A stretch of DNA of 64,000 nucleotides from Ferrovibrio terrae_A (GCF_943372915.1 NZ_CALSAN010000002.1:1-64000), one strand, 5' to 3'; counted from the first letter of the stretch, positions 32,229-41,082 are shown. Notes: a model not told the origin generated them from the sequence alone. A program made the numbers and translations.

Positions 32229-32600
32229 ATGACCACCCGCTATACCAAGGACCATGAGTGGATCCGTCTCGAGGGCGATGTCGCCACCATCGGCATTTCC
32301 GATTACGCCCAGAGCCAGCTTGGCGACGTTGTGTTCGTCGACCTGCCGGCTCCGGGCAAAAAGGTGGATGCCGGCGCCGAAGTTGCCGTGGTTGAATCGG
32401 TGAAGGCTGCCAGCGAGGTCTATGCCCCGGCCAGCGGCGAAGTGGTGGAAGGCAACCAGGCCATCGTCGATGACCCCGCGCTGGTGAACCGCGCGGCGCA
32501 GACCGAGGGCTGGTTCGTCAAGCTCAAGCTCAGCAACAAGGCCGAACTGGACGCCCTGATGGATCAGGCCGCCTACGAAGCCTATCTCAAGACCCTCTAA
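32229..32600 (+). CDS. gcvH: Glycine cleavage system H protein
   Basis: A 123-residue lipoyl carrier shuttling the aminomethyl group between P and T proteins. The lipoylated residue is Lys59 in VVESVKAASEVYAP. The N-terminus KDHEWIRLEGDVATIGISDYAQSQLGDVVFVDLP is the family signature. TAAGGAGA lies upstream of the ATG, 11 bases after gcvT. Confidence 0.98.
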   Translation: MTTRYTKDHEWIRLEGDVATIGISDYAQSQLGDVVFVDLPAPGKKVDAGAEVAVVESVKAASEVYAPASGEVVEGNQAIVDDPALVNRAAQTEGWFVKLKLSNKAELDALMDQAAYEAYLKTL

Positions 32601-32616
32601 TCAGGAGCGCCTCCCC

Positions 32617-33957
32617 ATGCGCTATCTCGGTCTGACCGAAGCCGATCGCGGCGAGATGCTGAACACCATCGGTGCCGGCGGCATTGATGCCCTGTTCAAG
32701 GATGTGCCTGCCGGCGCATTGAACCCGCAGCTCGACCTGCCGCCGCACCAAGGTGAACTGGAAGTCGAACGTGCCTTTGCCGCCATGGCGAAGAAGAATG
32801 TCTCGCCGATGGAGGTGCCGTTCTTCCTCGGCGCCGGCGCCTATCGTCATCACATCCCGGCATCGGTGGATCATCTGATCCAGCGCTCGGAATTCCTCAC
32901 CTCCTACACGCCCTACCAGCCGGAGATCAGCCAGGGCACGCTGCAGTATCTGTTCGAATTCCAGACCCAGGTGAGCATGATCACCGGCATGGAAGTGGCC
33001 AATGCCTCGATGTATGACGGGGCCACCTCGGCGGCCGAGGCCGTGCTGATGGCCCAGCGCATCACCAAGCGCAGCAAGGCGGTGCTGTCGGGCGGCCTGC
33101 ATCCGCATTACCGCGACACCGTCGCCACCCTGATGGACCAGACCGACCAGCCGCATGTGGCGGCCCCGGTCGATCTGGCCGGCAATGAAGACCTGGCAAC
33201 ATTGATCGACGAGCAGACCGCCTGCGTGGTGGTGCAGAATCCGAATGTGTTCGGTCATCTGCGCGACCTGTCGGGCCTGGCCAAGGCCTGTCAGGCCAAG
33301 GGCGCCTTGCTGATCGTCGCCGTTACCGAGATCACCTCGCTCGGCCTGGTCACCCCGCCGGGTGCCATGGGCGCCGATATCGTGGTGGCGGAAGGCCAGA
33401 GCATCGGCGTGCCGCTCAGCTTTGGCGGGCCGTATGTGGGCCTGTTCGCCACGCGCGAAAAATATGTGCGCCAGATGCCGGGCCGTCTGTGCGGCGAGAC
33501 CGTCGACCAGGATGGCCGGCGCGGCTTCGTGCTGACGCTGTCGGCCCGCGAGCAGCATATCCGCCGCGAGAAGGCGACCTCGAATATCTGCACCAATTCG
33601 GGTCTCTGCGCGCTGGCTTTCACCATCCATATGAGCCTGCTGGGCGAAGCCGGGCTTACCCGCCTGGCCGAGATCAACCATGGCAAGGCCGTGCAACTGG
33701 CCGAGAAGCTGAGCCAGATGAAGGGCGTCGCCATCGTGCCGCAGGCCTTCTACAACGAATTCGCCATCACCCTGCCCAAGCCGGCGGCAGATGTGGTGGA
33801 GAAGCTGGTGGAGAAGAAAATCCTCGGCGGCGTGCCGGCCTCGCGCCTGTTCCCGGGCGACAAGAGCCTGGCCAACGTGCTGCTGATCGCCGTGACTGAA
33901 ACCAATACCGAAGGCGACATGGACAAACTTGCCGCCGCCCTGAAGGAGGTGCTGTGA
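32617..33957 (+). CDS. gcvPA: Glycine dehydrogenase (decarboxylating) subunit 1
   Basis: The 446-residue N-terminal half of the split P-protein. It has MRYLGLTEADRGEMLNTIG, FLGAGAYRHHIPASVDHL, SRGEFLTSYTPYQPEISQGTLQ-type sequence and the tail EKATSNICTNSGLCALAF. It lacks the PLP lysine, which lies in subunit 2. With GcvPB it decarboxylates glycine and loads the aminomethyl group on GcvH. Its TGA overlaps the GcvPB ATG (TGATG). Confidence 0.97.
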   Translation: MRYLGLTEADRGEMLNTIGAGGIDALFKDVPAGALNPQLDLPPHQGELEVERAFAAMAKKNVSPMEVPFFLGAGAYRHHIPASVDHLIQRSEFLTSYTPYQPEISQGTLQYLFEFQTQVSMITGMEVANASMYDGATSAAEAVLMAQRITKRSKAVLSGGLHPHYRDTVATLMDQTDQPHVAAPVDLAGNEDLATLIDEQTACVVVQNPNVFGHLRDLSGLAKACQAKGALLIVAVTEITSLGLVTPPGAMGADIVVAEGQSIGVPLSFGGPYVGLFATREKYVRQMPGRLCGETVDQDGRRGFVLTLSAREQHIRREKATSNICTNSGLCALAFTIHMSLLGEAGLTRLAEINHGKAVQLAEKLSQMKGVAIVPQAFYNEFAITLPKPAADVVEKLVEKKILGGVPASRLFPGDKSLANVLLIAVTETNTEGDMDKLAAALKEVL

Positions 33958-35525
33958 TGCTGAACCGTCAGGGACGCCCGACCACGCCGCATGCGGCCGC
34001 CAACAGCGCCGTTACCGGCACCATCACCGGCAATCGCGGCCTGCAGATGGAAGAGGCGCTGATCTTCGAGATCGGCGAAGAGGGCCGCACCGGCGTTGAT
34101 CTGCCAGATGCGCCCAAGGTGAAGGACCGTCTCGGCGGCCTGAAGCGCCAGGGCAAGATCGGCCTGCCGGGCCTGAGCGAGCCGCAGGTGGTGCGCCATT
34201 TCGTGCGCCTGAGCCAGAAGAACTATTCCATCGATGCTGGCCTGTATCCGCTCGGCTCCTGCACGATGAAGCACAATCCGCGCCTCAATGAGAAGATGGC
34301 CCGTCTGCCCGGCCTGGGCGATATCCATCCGCTGCAGCCGGCTTCCACCGTGCAGGGCGCATTGGAACTGATCGACCAGCTGGCCGGCTGGCTCAAGACG
34401 CTGACCGGCATGCCGGCGGTGGCGATGTCGCCTGCTGCCGGCGCCCATGGCGAACTCTGCGGCCTTATGGCGATCCGCGCGGCATTGAAGGCCCGCGGCG
34501 ATGTGCGTAAGCGCATCCTGGCGCCTGAATCCGCCCATGGCACCAACCCGGCAACGGCGGCACTCTGCGGCTATACCGTCGATCCGATCCCGGCCACCGC
34601 CGAGGGCCGCGTCGATCTCGATGCCCTGCAGGCCAAGCTGGGCCCGGATGTGGCGGCCATCATGCTGACCAATCCGAATACCTGCGGCCTGTTCGAACGC
34701 GACATCAAGAAGGTCGCCGATATGGTTCATGCCGCTGGCGCCTTCTTCTACTGCGATGGCGCCAACTTCAATGCCATCGTCGGCAAGGTGCGGCCGGGCG
34801 ATCTCGGCATCGACGCCATGCATATCAACCTGCACAAGACCTTCTCCACGCCCCATGGCGGCGGCGGCCCCGGTTCGGGCCCCGTGGTGCTGTCGGATGC
34901 CCTGAAGGATTTCGTGCCGGTGCCCTATGTGGTGCATGACAGCAATGGCTACAGGCTGGTCGAAAGCGGCGATGCGAAAAGCTTTGGCCGCATGAAGGCC
35001 TTCAACGGCCAGATGGGCATGTTCATCCGCGCACTGGCCTACATGATGAGCCATGGCGCCGATGGCCTGAAGCGGGTGGCGGAAGACAGCGTGCTGTCGG
35101 CCAACTACGTGATGGCCAGCCTCAAGGATGTGATGACCCCGAGCTTCGAGGGCCCCTGCATGCATGAGGCGCTGTTCGACGACCGCTTCCTGAAGGATAC
35201 CGGCGTCACCACGCTGGATTTCGCCAAGGCGATGATCGACGAGGGCTACCATCCGATGACGGTGTATTTCCCGCTCGTCGTGCATGGCGCCATGCTGATC
35301 GAGCCGACCGAAAGCGAGAGCAAGGACAGTGTCGATGCCTTCGTAAGCACCCTGCGCGGTCTGGCCGAAAAAGCGAAACAGGGCGATCAGGTCGAATGGT
35401 TCCAGGGCGCACCGCGCCTCACACCGCGCCGGCGCCTGGATGAAACCCGCGCCGCCCGGGCGCCGGTGCTGCGCTGGAAACCGGGCAGCAACGGAGCGCC
35501 GATCGACAAGGCCGCGGCGGAGTAA
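33957..35525 (+). CDS. gcvPB: Glycine dehydrogenase (decarboxylating) subunit 2
   Basis: The 522-residue C-terminal half of the split P-protein, carrying PLP. The Schiff-base lysine is in INLHKTFSTPHGGGGPG. Other features are LYPLGSCTMKHNPRLNE and AAGAHGELCGLMAIR. The ATG at 33957 has AAGGAGGT upstream; the GTG at 33954 is less likely. The gene ends the gcv operon and is followed by a strong hairpin. Confidence 0.97.
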   Translation: MLNRQGRPTTPHAAANSAVTGTITGNRGLQMEEALIFEIGEEGRTGVDLPDAPKVKDRLGGLKRQGKIGLPGLSEPQVVRHFVRLSQKNYSIDAGLYPLGSCTMKHNPRLNEKMARLPGLGDIHPLQPASTVQGALELIDQLAGWLKTLTGMPAVAMSPAAGAHGELCGLMAIRAALKARGDVRKRILAPESAHGTNPATAALCGYTVDPIPATAEGRVDLDALQAKLGPDVAAIMLTNPNTCGLFERDIKKVADMVHAAGAFFYCDGANFNAIVGKVRPGDLGIDAMHINLHKTFSTPHGGGGPGSGPVVLSDALKDFVPVPYVVHDSNGYRLVESGDAKSFGRMKAFNGQMGMFIRALAYMMSHGADGLKRVAEDSVLSANYVMASLKDVMTPSFEGPCMHEALFDDRFLKDTGVTTLDFAKAMIDEGYHPMTVYFPLVVHGAMLIEPTESESKDSVDAFVSTLRGLAEKAKQGDQVEWFQGAPRLTPRRRLDETRAARAPVLRWKPGSNGAPIDKAAAE

Positions 35526-35538
35526 ACCGCAGGCCGCT

Positions 35539-35570
35539 CTCCCGCCCGGTCAATGCCGACCGGGCGGGAG
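35539..35570 (+). terminator. Terminator hairpin of the gcv operon
   Basis: A 13-bp perfect stem (CTCCCGCCCGGTC / GACCGGGCGGGAG) with a 6-base loop begins 14 bases after the gcvPB stop. A U-run is not immediate; CGTTTTAACC comes about 15 bases later. The hairpin overlaps the 3' end of the convergent small membrane gene, whose stop codon lies in the loop side, so it may serve both directions. Confidence 0.65.
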
Positions 35571-35873
35571 ACGATATGCTGATCGTTTTAACCCAGGTGT
35601 ACGCCTGGCCAGCAGCCGTGATGCGATAGCCGCCAATATCATGATGGCCGCGCAGCCGATCAGCCAGATCAACACAACCACGACGCTGCCGGCCGCTGCG
35701 AGAAGATTCGCCAACCACACCAGCAGCGCAGCCAGATCGGGCCCCACGGTCAATTCACCGGCATTGTTGCCGGCGAAGGCAGCAATCCATTCCACCAGGC
35801 CGTGACCGAGCCAGGCAAAGCCTGACCACACAAGCAGTGCGCATCCCGCAACGATCCATATCAGCCGTGTCAT
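35550..35873 (-). CDS. Small two-helix membrane protein of unknown function
   Basis: A 107-residue protein with two or three hydrophobic segments (about 4-22, 45-65 and 62-85) and a basic Arg-rich C-terminus. Its ATG overlaps the stop of the DUF4112 gene by four bases, so they are co-translated and probably work together in the inner membrane. I recognise no domain. The last codons are contributed by the gcv terminator hairpin, so the exact C-terminus may be variable among relatives. Confidence 0.6.
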   Translation of the reverse strand: MTRLIWIVAGCALLVWSGFAWLGHGLVEWIAAFAGNNAGELTVGPDLAALLVWLANLLAAAGSVVVVLIWLIGCAAIMILAAIASRLLARRTPGLKRSAYRLPPGRH

Positions 35874-36307
35874 GACTGTCGCTCCGCCGAGGCCCGGGCA
35901 ATGTTATGCTCTGCGGCGTCAAGATATGCATGCAACAGGGAGATATTCCTCTGGTTGGCGCGGTAGAAGATATCGCCGAACCACCCGACCACTGGAATCA
36001 CACTGAGCAGCAGATCGACACCGACATTGCCGGCCATGCGCAGGAGCACGCTCGGCGGTGCGCCAAGGCCGCGGGCCTCCCAAATCAGATATCCCGCCAA
36101 GCCCTTGGCCGTCAGGGTGCCAATCCCCGGCACAAGATTGAGAACTGCATCAAGACCGATATGGATATCAGTGCCGGGCACACGAACTGCACTATCAAGC
36201 AGGCGGGCCAGCGCCTCAAGGCGACGGCGGGTGTCGGCAATCCGGCGACCAGATGAACCATGAAGCGGATCGAATTCCGCAGAATATGATGCGGCAGACA
36301 ATGGCAT
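35870..36307 (-). CDS. DUF4112 family membrane protein
   Basis: A 145-residue protein matching DUF4112: RRLEALARLLDSAVRVPGTDIHIGLDAVLNLVPGIGTLTAKGLAGYLIWEARGLGAPPSVLLRMAGNVGVDLLLSVIPVVGWFGDIFYRANQRN contains the characteristic LDxxxxLxPGxGD-like and P-xx-GD-xxD-xxxxANxRN repeats. Several amphipathic or membrane helices are likely. The function of the family is unknown. It is translationally coupled to the small membrane protein downstream. Confidence 0.85.
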   Translation of the reverse strand: MPLSAASYSAEFDPLHGSSGRRIADTRRRLEALARLLDSAVRVPGTDIHIGLDAVLNLVPGIGTLTAKGLAGYLIWEARGLGAPPSVLLRMAGNVGVDLLLSVIPVVGWFGDIFYRANQRNISLLHAYLDAAEHNIARASAERQS

Positions 36308-36773
36308 GGACGCCTCCCAAGATCAGAGCGCATGACCGCTCGTCAGGTGGAAGAGTCCGACATCGCAGCCTGGGAAGGCTGCCAGAGGGGCCCGGACCCC
36401 GTAGAGCAGCTAGATCGGAACACGGCGATCCGATTTCAAGGGGTCATGGGCGCGCGAAAAGTCATCCTGCGGCAGGCCCATGCCCTGCCACGGCTGCGGG
36501 CTGAATTACACGCATTCTCCTTCTGAAACATCATTGCAGACTGTTACAGGCAACCGCCGGACGCAAATCCGGCAAGAGCTGCCGATGCGGATTTGCCGGG
36601 CGGGCCGGAGCATCCGCCGCCGCAATCTCCTGAAACAACATCTCTTCGCAGAGTCAGCAGCTTAGTGCCGCGGCCCGATGGCATGCGGCGTGAAGCGCGA
36701 TTCAGCGGAAGTCTGCCCCGGTGATCGACCGCGGGCCGCCTTCCGATCCACAACGACTGCGAAGGAGATCCAC
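36308..36773. other. Intergenic region with a long imperfect hairpin
   Basis: This 466-base spacer has no convincing gene; short open frames on both strands lack ribosome-binding sites and conserved features. The notable structure is a hairpin at 36554-36603, built from CCGCCGG, then GCAAATCCG (36563-36571) pairing with CGGATTTGC (36588-36596), closed outside by CGGGCGG. It has a small inner GGCA/TGCC stem. Neither strand has a U-run after it, so it is not a simple terminator. It lies about 170 bases upstream of the EF-hand gene and could be part of its leader. Confidence 0.5.
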
Positions 36774-37337
36774 ATGAGTAGCATCGAGAGTATCGGTACA
36801 TCCGGCTACAACCCACTACAGCAGGCCATGCGCCAGCTGTTTTCCAAAAGCGATGCCAATACCGACGGCAAGCTGGAGACCAGCGAGATCAGTTCGCTGC
36901 TCGACACGCTGCAGACCAGTTCGTCTGACAGCAGCCTGACATCGGACAGTGTTGTTTCTACTTTTGATGCCGATGGTGACGGCGCCGTTTCCGGTTCGGA
37001 ATTCGACGCCGGCTTCAAGAAGCTGGCCGAGGACATGCAGAGCACCATGATCGCCCTGCAGGAGAGCGGCCAGATGCCTTCCCCTCCGCCAGGCCCGCCG
37101 CCCAGTATGGCAGGTTCATCCTCCGATGAGGACGAGGATGACGACAGCACCACCGTATCGGATCTGCTGGAACTACTGCAAAGCTACAGCAGCGAGGATA
37201 CCGAGGAGACTGCGTCGAGCAATGCGGCCAACACGACGGATAGCCTGCTGCAGACCTTCCTCAGCCAGCTGGAGACCTATGCCAGAACGCAGGGCTACCA
37301 GTCGCAGTCCGGCAACGGCGTTTCCCTGTCGGCCTGA
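36774..37337 (+). CDS. EF-hand calcium-binding protein
   Basis: A 187-residue acidic protein with two canonical EF-hand loops: DANTDGKLETSE (about residues 24-35) and DADGDGAVSGSE (about 63-74). Both have Asp/Asn at positions 1, 3 and 5, Gly at 6 and Glu at 12. A Pro-rich patch (PSPPPGPPPS), a poly-acidic stretch and a Ser/Thr-rich C-terminus follow. No classical signal peptide is present. The start MSSIESIGTSGYNPLQQAM resembles other bacterial EF-hand proteins. The ATG has GAAGGAGA upstream; the longer frame from 36678 is not needed. The role is unknown: a calcium sensor or buffer. Confidence 0.83.
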   Translation: MSSIESIGTSGYNPLQQAMRQLFSKSDANTDGKLETSEISSLLDTLQTSSSDSSLTSDSVVSTFDADGDGAVSGSEFDAGFKKLAEDMQSTMIALQESGQMPSPPPGPPPSMAGSSSDEDEDDDSTTVSDLLELLQSYSSEDTEETASSNAANTTDSLLQTFLSQLETYARTQGYQSQSGNGVSLSA

Positions 37338-37365
37338 AAGGCATCGACAATGCATTAGCGTTCAG

Positions 37366-37393
37366 CCGCCCGGACAGAAGGCCTGGGCGGTTT
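37366..37393 (+). terminator. Possible terminator after the EF-hand gene
   Basis: A CCGCCC/GGGCGG stem (extendable by GG/CC with a one-base bulge) is followed by TTTCG on the plus strand. It lies between the convergent EF-hand and ROK-like genes. Confidence 0.4.
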
Positions 37394-37395
37394 CG

Positions 37396-38478
37396 CTATG
37401 CCTCCATATTGGTGTAGCTGGCATTGCCAAGCCCCGTGCCAATGGTCAAGGCTGCCCAGCATCTGACGTCGCGCATACGCCACACCTCGCTGAGACCCTG
37501 CACCACGGCATCGTTATGCAGGGCGATGCTGATGCTTTGGCCATCGATACGGGGCAGGCGCTCGCGCAGGGCCTCGGTCAGGTTGAAGTCCTCGCCCTCC
37601 CAGTTTCCCGGCAGGTTCTGCGCCCCGCGCTTGATCCAGCCATCACCCGCGATCAGGCCGGGACAACCGACCGCCACCACCGGCGCCAGTTGCCATTTTC
37701 GCCGGGCGGCACGCGCCGCCAGTTCCCGCATCATGCCGCCAAGATGATCGAGCGCCTCCTCGCGCCCCGGCCGTTCATCGCGATGGCGCCAATGCAGCAG
37801 GCGCACAACTTCGGCCGTATTGCCCAGCCTGTCCCTGGGCTTGAGGGTAACAATTCCGCAGCGCAGATTGGTGCCGCCGATATCGATGGCGATGAAGCCA
37901 TCATGATCGCGCATCACATCGGGTGCCAGCAGTTGCAGGCCGCCGAGCAGGCCTGCCTCGTCGGGGTGATGGCTGAGGGGCACCATCTCGATATCGATCT
38001 CCGCCTGCCGCAACAGCAGTGCGGCACGGAGGATGGCGATCTCGCCCACCCGGCTGCGCCGCAATCCGCCGCCGACAACGATGCGCTCCACACCCTTCCA
38101 GGCCTGCTGCCGCAGGAAACGCTGGGCCACGGCCGAGAGATTCTGCGCGAACTCCTCGATGGCGCCATGCAGGACAGCGGCAGCGCCCAGATCATCGCCG
38201 GTGAGGATCGCGTCCATTTCCTGCTTCGAAATATCACGGCCGGGGCTCAGGTCGCTGCCGGCCAGATCGCCGGCATCCTGCCGTAATGTGTCGAGCAGAG
38301 CACGAAACGCCCGGCCACTGGCCTTGTCGCCAATAAAACCTTCAGCATCACGCAGTTCGAGATTGTAACTGTCGACATGCACGGCCGGCAGATCGGCAGC
38401 ACCGTGATACGGCAGTGCAACCGGCTCAGGATCGTGACCGTTATGCGTGCGTGGCTTCCTTGCAGTCTTTGCTGTCAC
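37396..38478 (-). CDS. ROK/hexokinase-fold protein with circularly permuted motif order
   Basis: A 360-residue protein with sugar-kinase (ROK) motifs in an unusual order. The motif that normally ends ROK proteins comes first: ERIVVGGGLRRSR (131-143) and HHPDEAGLLGGLQLL (170-184). The phosphate-1 motif that normally starts them comes later: IAIDIGGTNLRCGIV (196-210). Then follow VAVGCPGLIAGDG (268-280), ALHNDAVVQGLSEV with the catalytic-type Asp323, and TIGTGLGNA (345-353) at the very end. The zinc motif of classical ROK proteins is absent. A kinase fold is likely; the substrate is unknown. The start is GTG. It is 43 bases downstream of the kinase-like gene at 38522 and on the same strand. Confidence 0.72.
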   Translation of the reverse strand: MTAKTARKPRTHNGHDPEPVALPYHGAADLPAVHVDSYNLELRDAEGFIGDKASGRAFRALLDTLRQDAGDLAGSDLSPGRDISKQEMDAILTGDDLGAAAVLHGAIEEFAQNLSAVAQRFLRQQAWKGVERIVVGGGLRRSRVGEIAILRAALLLRQAEIDIEMVPLSHHPDEAGLLGGLQLLAPDVMRDHDGFIAIDIGGTNLRCGIVTLKPRDRLGNTAEVVRLLHWRHRDERPGREEALDHLGGMMRELAARAARRKWQLAPVVAVGCPGLIAGDGWIKRGAQNLPGNWEGEDFNLTEALRERLPRIDGQSISIALHNDAVVQGLSEVWRMRDVRCWAALTIGTGLGNASYTNMEA

Positions 38479-38521
38479 ATCGCCCTCGTGAATCCGCGGT
38501 GCCCGAGGGCACCCGTCCGAT

Positions 38522-40408
38522 TCAACGTTCGGCGCGGGCCAGCAGTGCCATCAGGATATAGGCCAGCAGCGCAAAGCCGAGGCCGGGCAGCAGGATGTTG
38601 CTGGCGACAAAGCCCCAGTCGACGCCGCAGCCGGTGGGAATGCCGCTGCCCCGGCTCATGTCGATCGGGATCAGGCCGCCATGCGGCGTAGGATGACACA
38701 GGCCAATCGGTTCGTAGCCATGGGTGCGCAGCATCAGAACGGCATACAGCACGACCGGCAGGCCGAGGCCGGCGATCAGGCTGGTGATGATGCGGCCGGC
38801 CATGCTACGTGGCCGGATCAGGCTGGATAAACGCGACAGCACACCTGTCTCCCCGAGAACTGCTGTTTCCGTCTGGTTGGCCTTCGATAGCAGGCCGGGC
38901 GCCGGGATGCCAGCGGCAGGGCCGATCCGGCCGCACGCCAGGGCGATCGTGTTTTCGGCGCTGCCGCCTGCATCGAGGCTGCTCCACCCCGGTTCACCCA
39001 GCGGCGGCTGCAGTGTCTGGTATTGCCGGGCCACCACGGCAGCCGTGGCATCCGATGCATCGCCCTGCCGCCCCGAGACCCGATCGACCAGAACCGCAAG
39101 CGGCGCCGTCAGCCACAGGCCGGTGAATGCCGCATTGCAGTGTTTGGCCAGCGCACCAGCCGCCGCGCGTTCATCGGCACGGCCGAACACGGCATCGAGC
39201 ACCACCGTGTTGCCGCCCTGCAGCACAATCCGGCCCCACTCCAGCAGCGCGGCATAGACCCGGCGACTGTCCTCGGCCGTGTAGCTTTCGCGCGGCAATG
39301 TCTGGGTCAGCGCCACGCCATGCATCTGCTTGCGCAGTACATCGCTGCGCAGCAGCACCCCGCCCCAGGGGCGGTGCCGGAGTTCGGCCGCGAGCGAGCG
39401 CGCCACCGTGGTCTTGCCGGTGCCGGAGAATCCGCCCACGGCCATCAGTCGCAAGTCTCCGCCTTGCAGAGAGTGCCGTGCGAGATCCAGGTAACGACCC
39501 GCCTCGGCCTGGCCCGCCGGCGTCATGGCGGCGATATGGCAGCGGATCGCCGCACGCAGGGCGACATAGAGCGGCAGCAGACTGAGGCCGGCATAGTCGC
39601 CGGTCCGATCGAGATAGCGGTTGAGCGCCCGGTTGGCGAGATCGTGGCAGCCATGCTGCAGCATATCCATCAGCAGGAACGCGAAGTCGTAGAGCGTATC
39701 GGTCTCGGCCAGTCCGTCGTCAAATTCCAGGCAGTCGAACAACACCGGCCGGCCATCGATCAGGGCGATATTGCGCAGATGCAGGTCGCCATGGCCGTGG
39801 CGCATGCGTCCGTCCGCCTTGCGTTGCAAGAGCACGTCACGCTGGCGCTCGACCTCTGCAGTCAACGCGGCTTCAAAGTCACTCCACGCCCCTGCCGGCA
39901 GGGCATCGGGCGCAAGCCGCGCTACCGCTTCCCGGTTCAGGTGCAGCGTGCGGGTGACAGTAGCGACAGGGTCGACATCCACCCGCGTGGCGCGGCTGTG
40001 GAAATCCGCGACCGCATCGGCCAGGGCCTCAATCAGCGAAGGCGTCAGGCCATCCCTGGCCGCCAGTTCATCGAGGGTTGAGCCGGAGGGAAAACGACGC
40101 ATTTCCACCAGCCATTCCACTGGTTCGCCATGACAGGAAAAGCTCACGGCGCCCACATCGTCACGATAGACCGCGCGGCAGCCGAGATAGAGGTCCGGCG
40201 CGGTGCGGCGATTGAGCGCCAGTTCGCGTTCGCAGGCGATGCGACGCTGCTGCAGGCTGCCGAAATCGACATAGGGCAGCGTGACGGCCTTTTTCAGTTT
40301 CCAGGCGCGGTCGCCGCAGAGAAACACCCGCGAGATATGCGTTTCGATCACGCGCTCGGGCGGCGTGGCAAACAGATTCGTGATATCGGCCGGATTGGGC
40401 TCGGTCAT
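38522..40408 (-). CDS. APH-like kinase fused to AAA-type P-loop kinase with a C-terminal membrane tail
   Basis: A 628-residue protein in three parts. Residues 1-320 are an aminoglycoside-phosphotransferase-like kinase domain with HGHGDLHLRN (204-213) and VLFDCLEFDD (222-231), the catalytic and metal-binding loops. Residues 321-500 form a P-loop kinase domain with Walker A GGFSGTGKTTVA (325-336) and VVLDAVFGRADER. This pair is a known family with unknown substrate. The extra part is residues 530-628, with two membrane helices (about 541-561 and 600-624) and a loop holding Cys571 and Cys594. Homologues I recall end near residue 510, so the tail looks like a fusion or read-through addition. Confidence 0.78.
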   Translation of the reverse strand: MTEPNPADITNLFATPPERVIETHISRVFLCGDRAWKLKKAVTLPYVDFGSLQQRRIACERELALNRRTAPDLYLGCRAVYRDDVGAVSFSCHGEPVEWLVEMRRFPSGSTLDELAARDGLTPSLIEALADAVADFHSRATRVDVDPVATVTRTLHLNREAVARLAPDALPAGAWSDFEAALTAEVERQRDVLLQRKADGRMRHGHGDLHLRNIALIDGRPVLFDCLEFDDGLAETDTLYDFAFLLMDMLQHGCHDLANRALNRYLDRTGDYAGLSLLPLYVALRAAIRCHIAAMTPAGQAEAGRYLDLARHSLQGGDLRLMAVGGFSGTGKTTVARSLAAELRHRPWGGVLLRSDVLRKQMHGVALTQTLPRESYTAEDSRRVYAALLEWGRIVLQGGNTVVLDAVFGRADERAAAGALAKHCNAAFTGLWLTAPLAVLVDRVSGRQGDASDATAAVVARQYQTLQPPLGEPGWSSLDAGGSAENTIALACGRIGPAAGIPAPGLLSKANQTETAVLGETGVLSRLSSLIRPRSMAGRIITSLIAGLGLPVVLYAVLMLRTHGYEPIGLCHPTPHGGLIPIDMSRGSGIPTGCGVDWGFVASNILLPGLGFALLAYILMALLARAER

Positions 40409-40468
40409 AGTGCCAGTCTAGCGCAGCGGCGATGGCGAAAATTTGACCAGGCTCAAAGCGGCGGCGAT

Positions 40469-41074
40469 TTATCTGCTTACACGGGCCATCTGCCGGTCAT
40501 GCCAGCGGCTGAGCAGCAATGCCGCCATTGCGCCGATCAGGGCCATGAACATATCGGACTGTGTGTCCCACTGGTCGCCCTGGGTGCCGAGGAATTCGTC
40601 GGCCCCCTCGCCCATGATCAGAGCCGCCGCCCATTCAACCAGTTCATAGCTGGCACTGATCGCCAGACAGATGCACACGACCAGGAAACCAAGCAGCTTG
40701 TCATTCTTCAGCCGGAAAATCCGCAGCAGCAGTTCGCGTGCAACAATCGCCGGCACGAACCCCTGCGCCAGATGCCCGATGCGGTCGTATGGATTGCGCT
40801 CCAGCTGCAGCCAGTCCTGCAACCAGAAACCGAGCGGCGTGCGGGCATAGGTATAGGCACCGCCCAGCATCAGGATCAGGCCATGCAGGGCGATCAGGGC
40901 CATGGCCAGATCGCTGAACCGGAAGCGCTGCCGCGTGAAAAACAGGATGGGCCAGGCGATGATGGCGGGGAGAACCTCCATCAGCCAGGTGGCGCGGTCG
41001 TAAGGCGCAATACCACTGAGCACCAGGCCAATGGCCCAGGCTGCCGTCAGGAGCCAGAACATGCCAGGAAGCAT
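40469..41074 (-). CDS. DUF2238 (YjdF-like) inner-membrane protein
   Basis: A 201-residue polytopic membrane protein with about six helices. NPYDRIGHLAQGFVPAIVARELLLR and ASYELVEWAAALIMGEGADEFLGTQGDQWDTQSDMFMALIGA are diagnostic of the YjdF/DUF2238 family, with conserved acidic and His residues in the membrane. The function is unknown. The start could be 41074 or 41062; neither has a clear Shine-Dalgarno. It lies 8 bases downstream of ecm, on the same strand, so it may be co-transcribed. Confidence 0.85.
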   Translation of the reverse strand: MLPGMFWLLTAAWAIGLVLSGIAPYDRATWLMEVLPAIIAWPILFFTRQRFRFSDLAMALIALHGLILMLGGAYTYARTPLGFWLQDWLQLERNPYDRIGHLAQGFVPAIVARELLLRIFRLKNDKLLGFLVVCICLAISASYELVEWAAALIMGEGADEFLGTQGDQWDTQSDMFMALIGAMAALLLSRWHDRQMARVSR

Positions 41075-41082
41075 GTATTGAG

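Noticed and set aside
33750..35285. A 511-codon minus-strand frame opposite gcvPA/gcvPB
   Set aside because: Antisense shadow of conserved glycine dehydrogenase genes.
36332..36526. Small plus-strand ORF of 64 codons between the DUF4112 and EF-hand genes
   Set aside because: No ribosome-binding site, no recognisable sequence, and codon use unlike neighbours.
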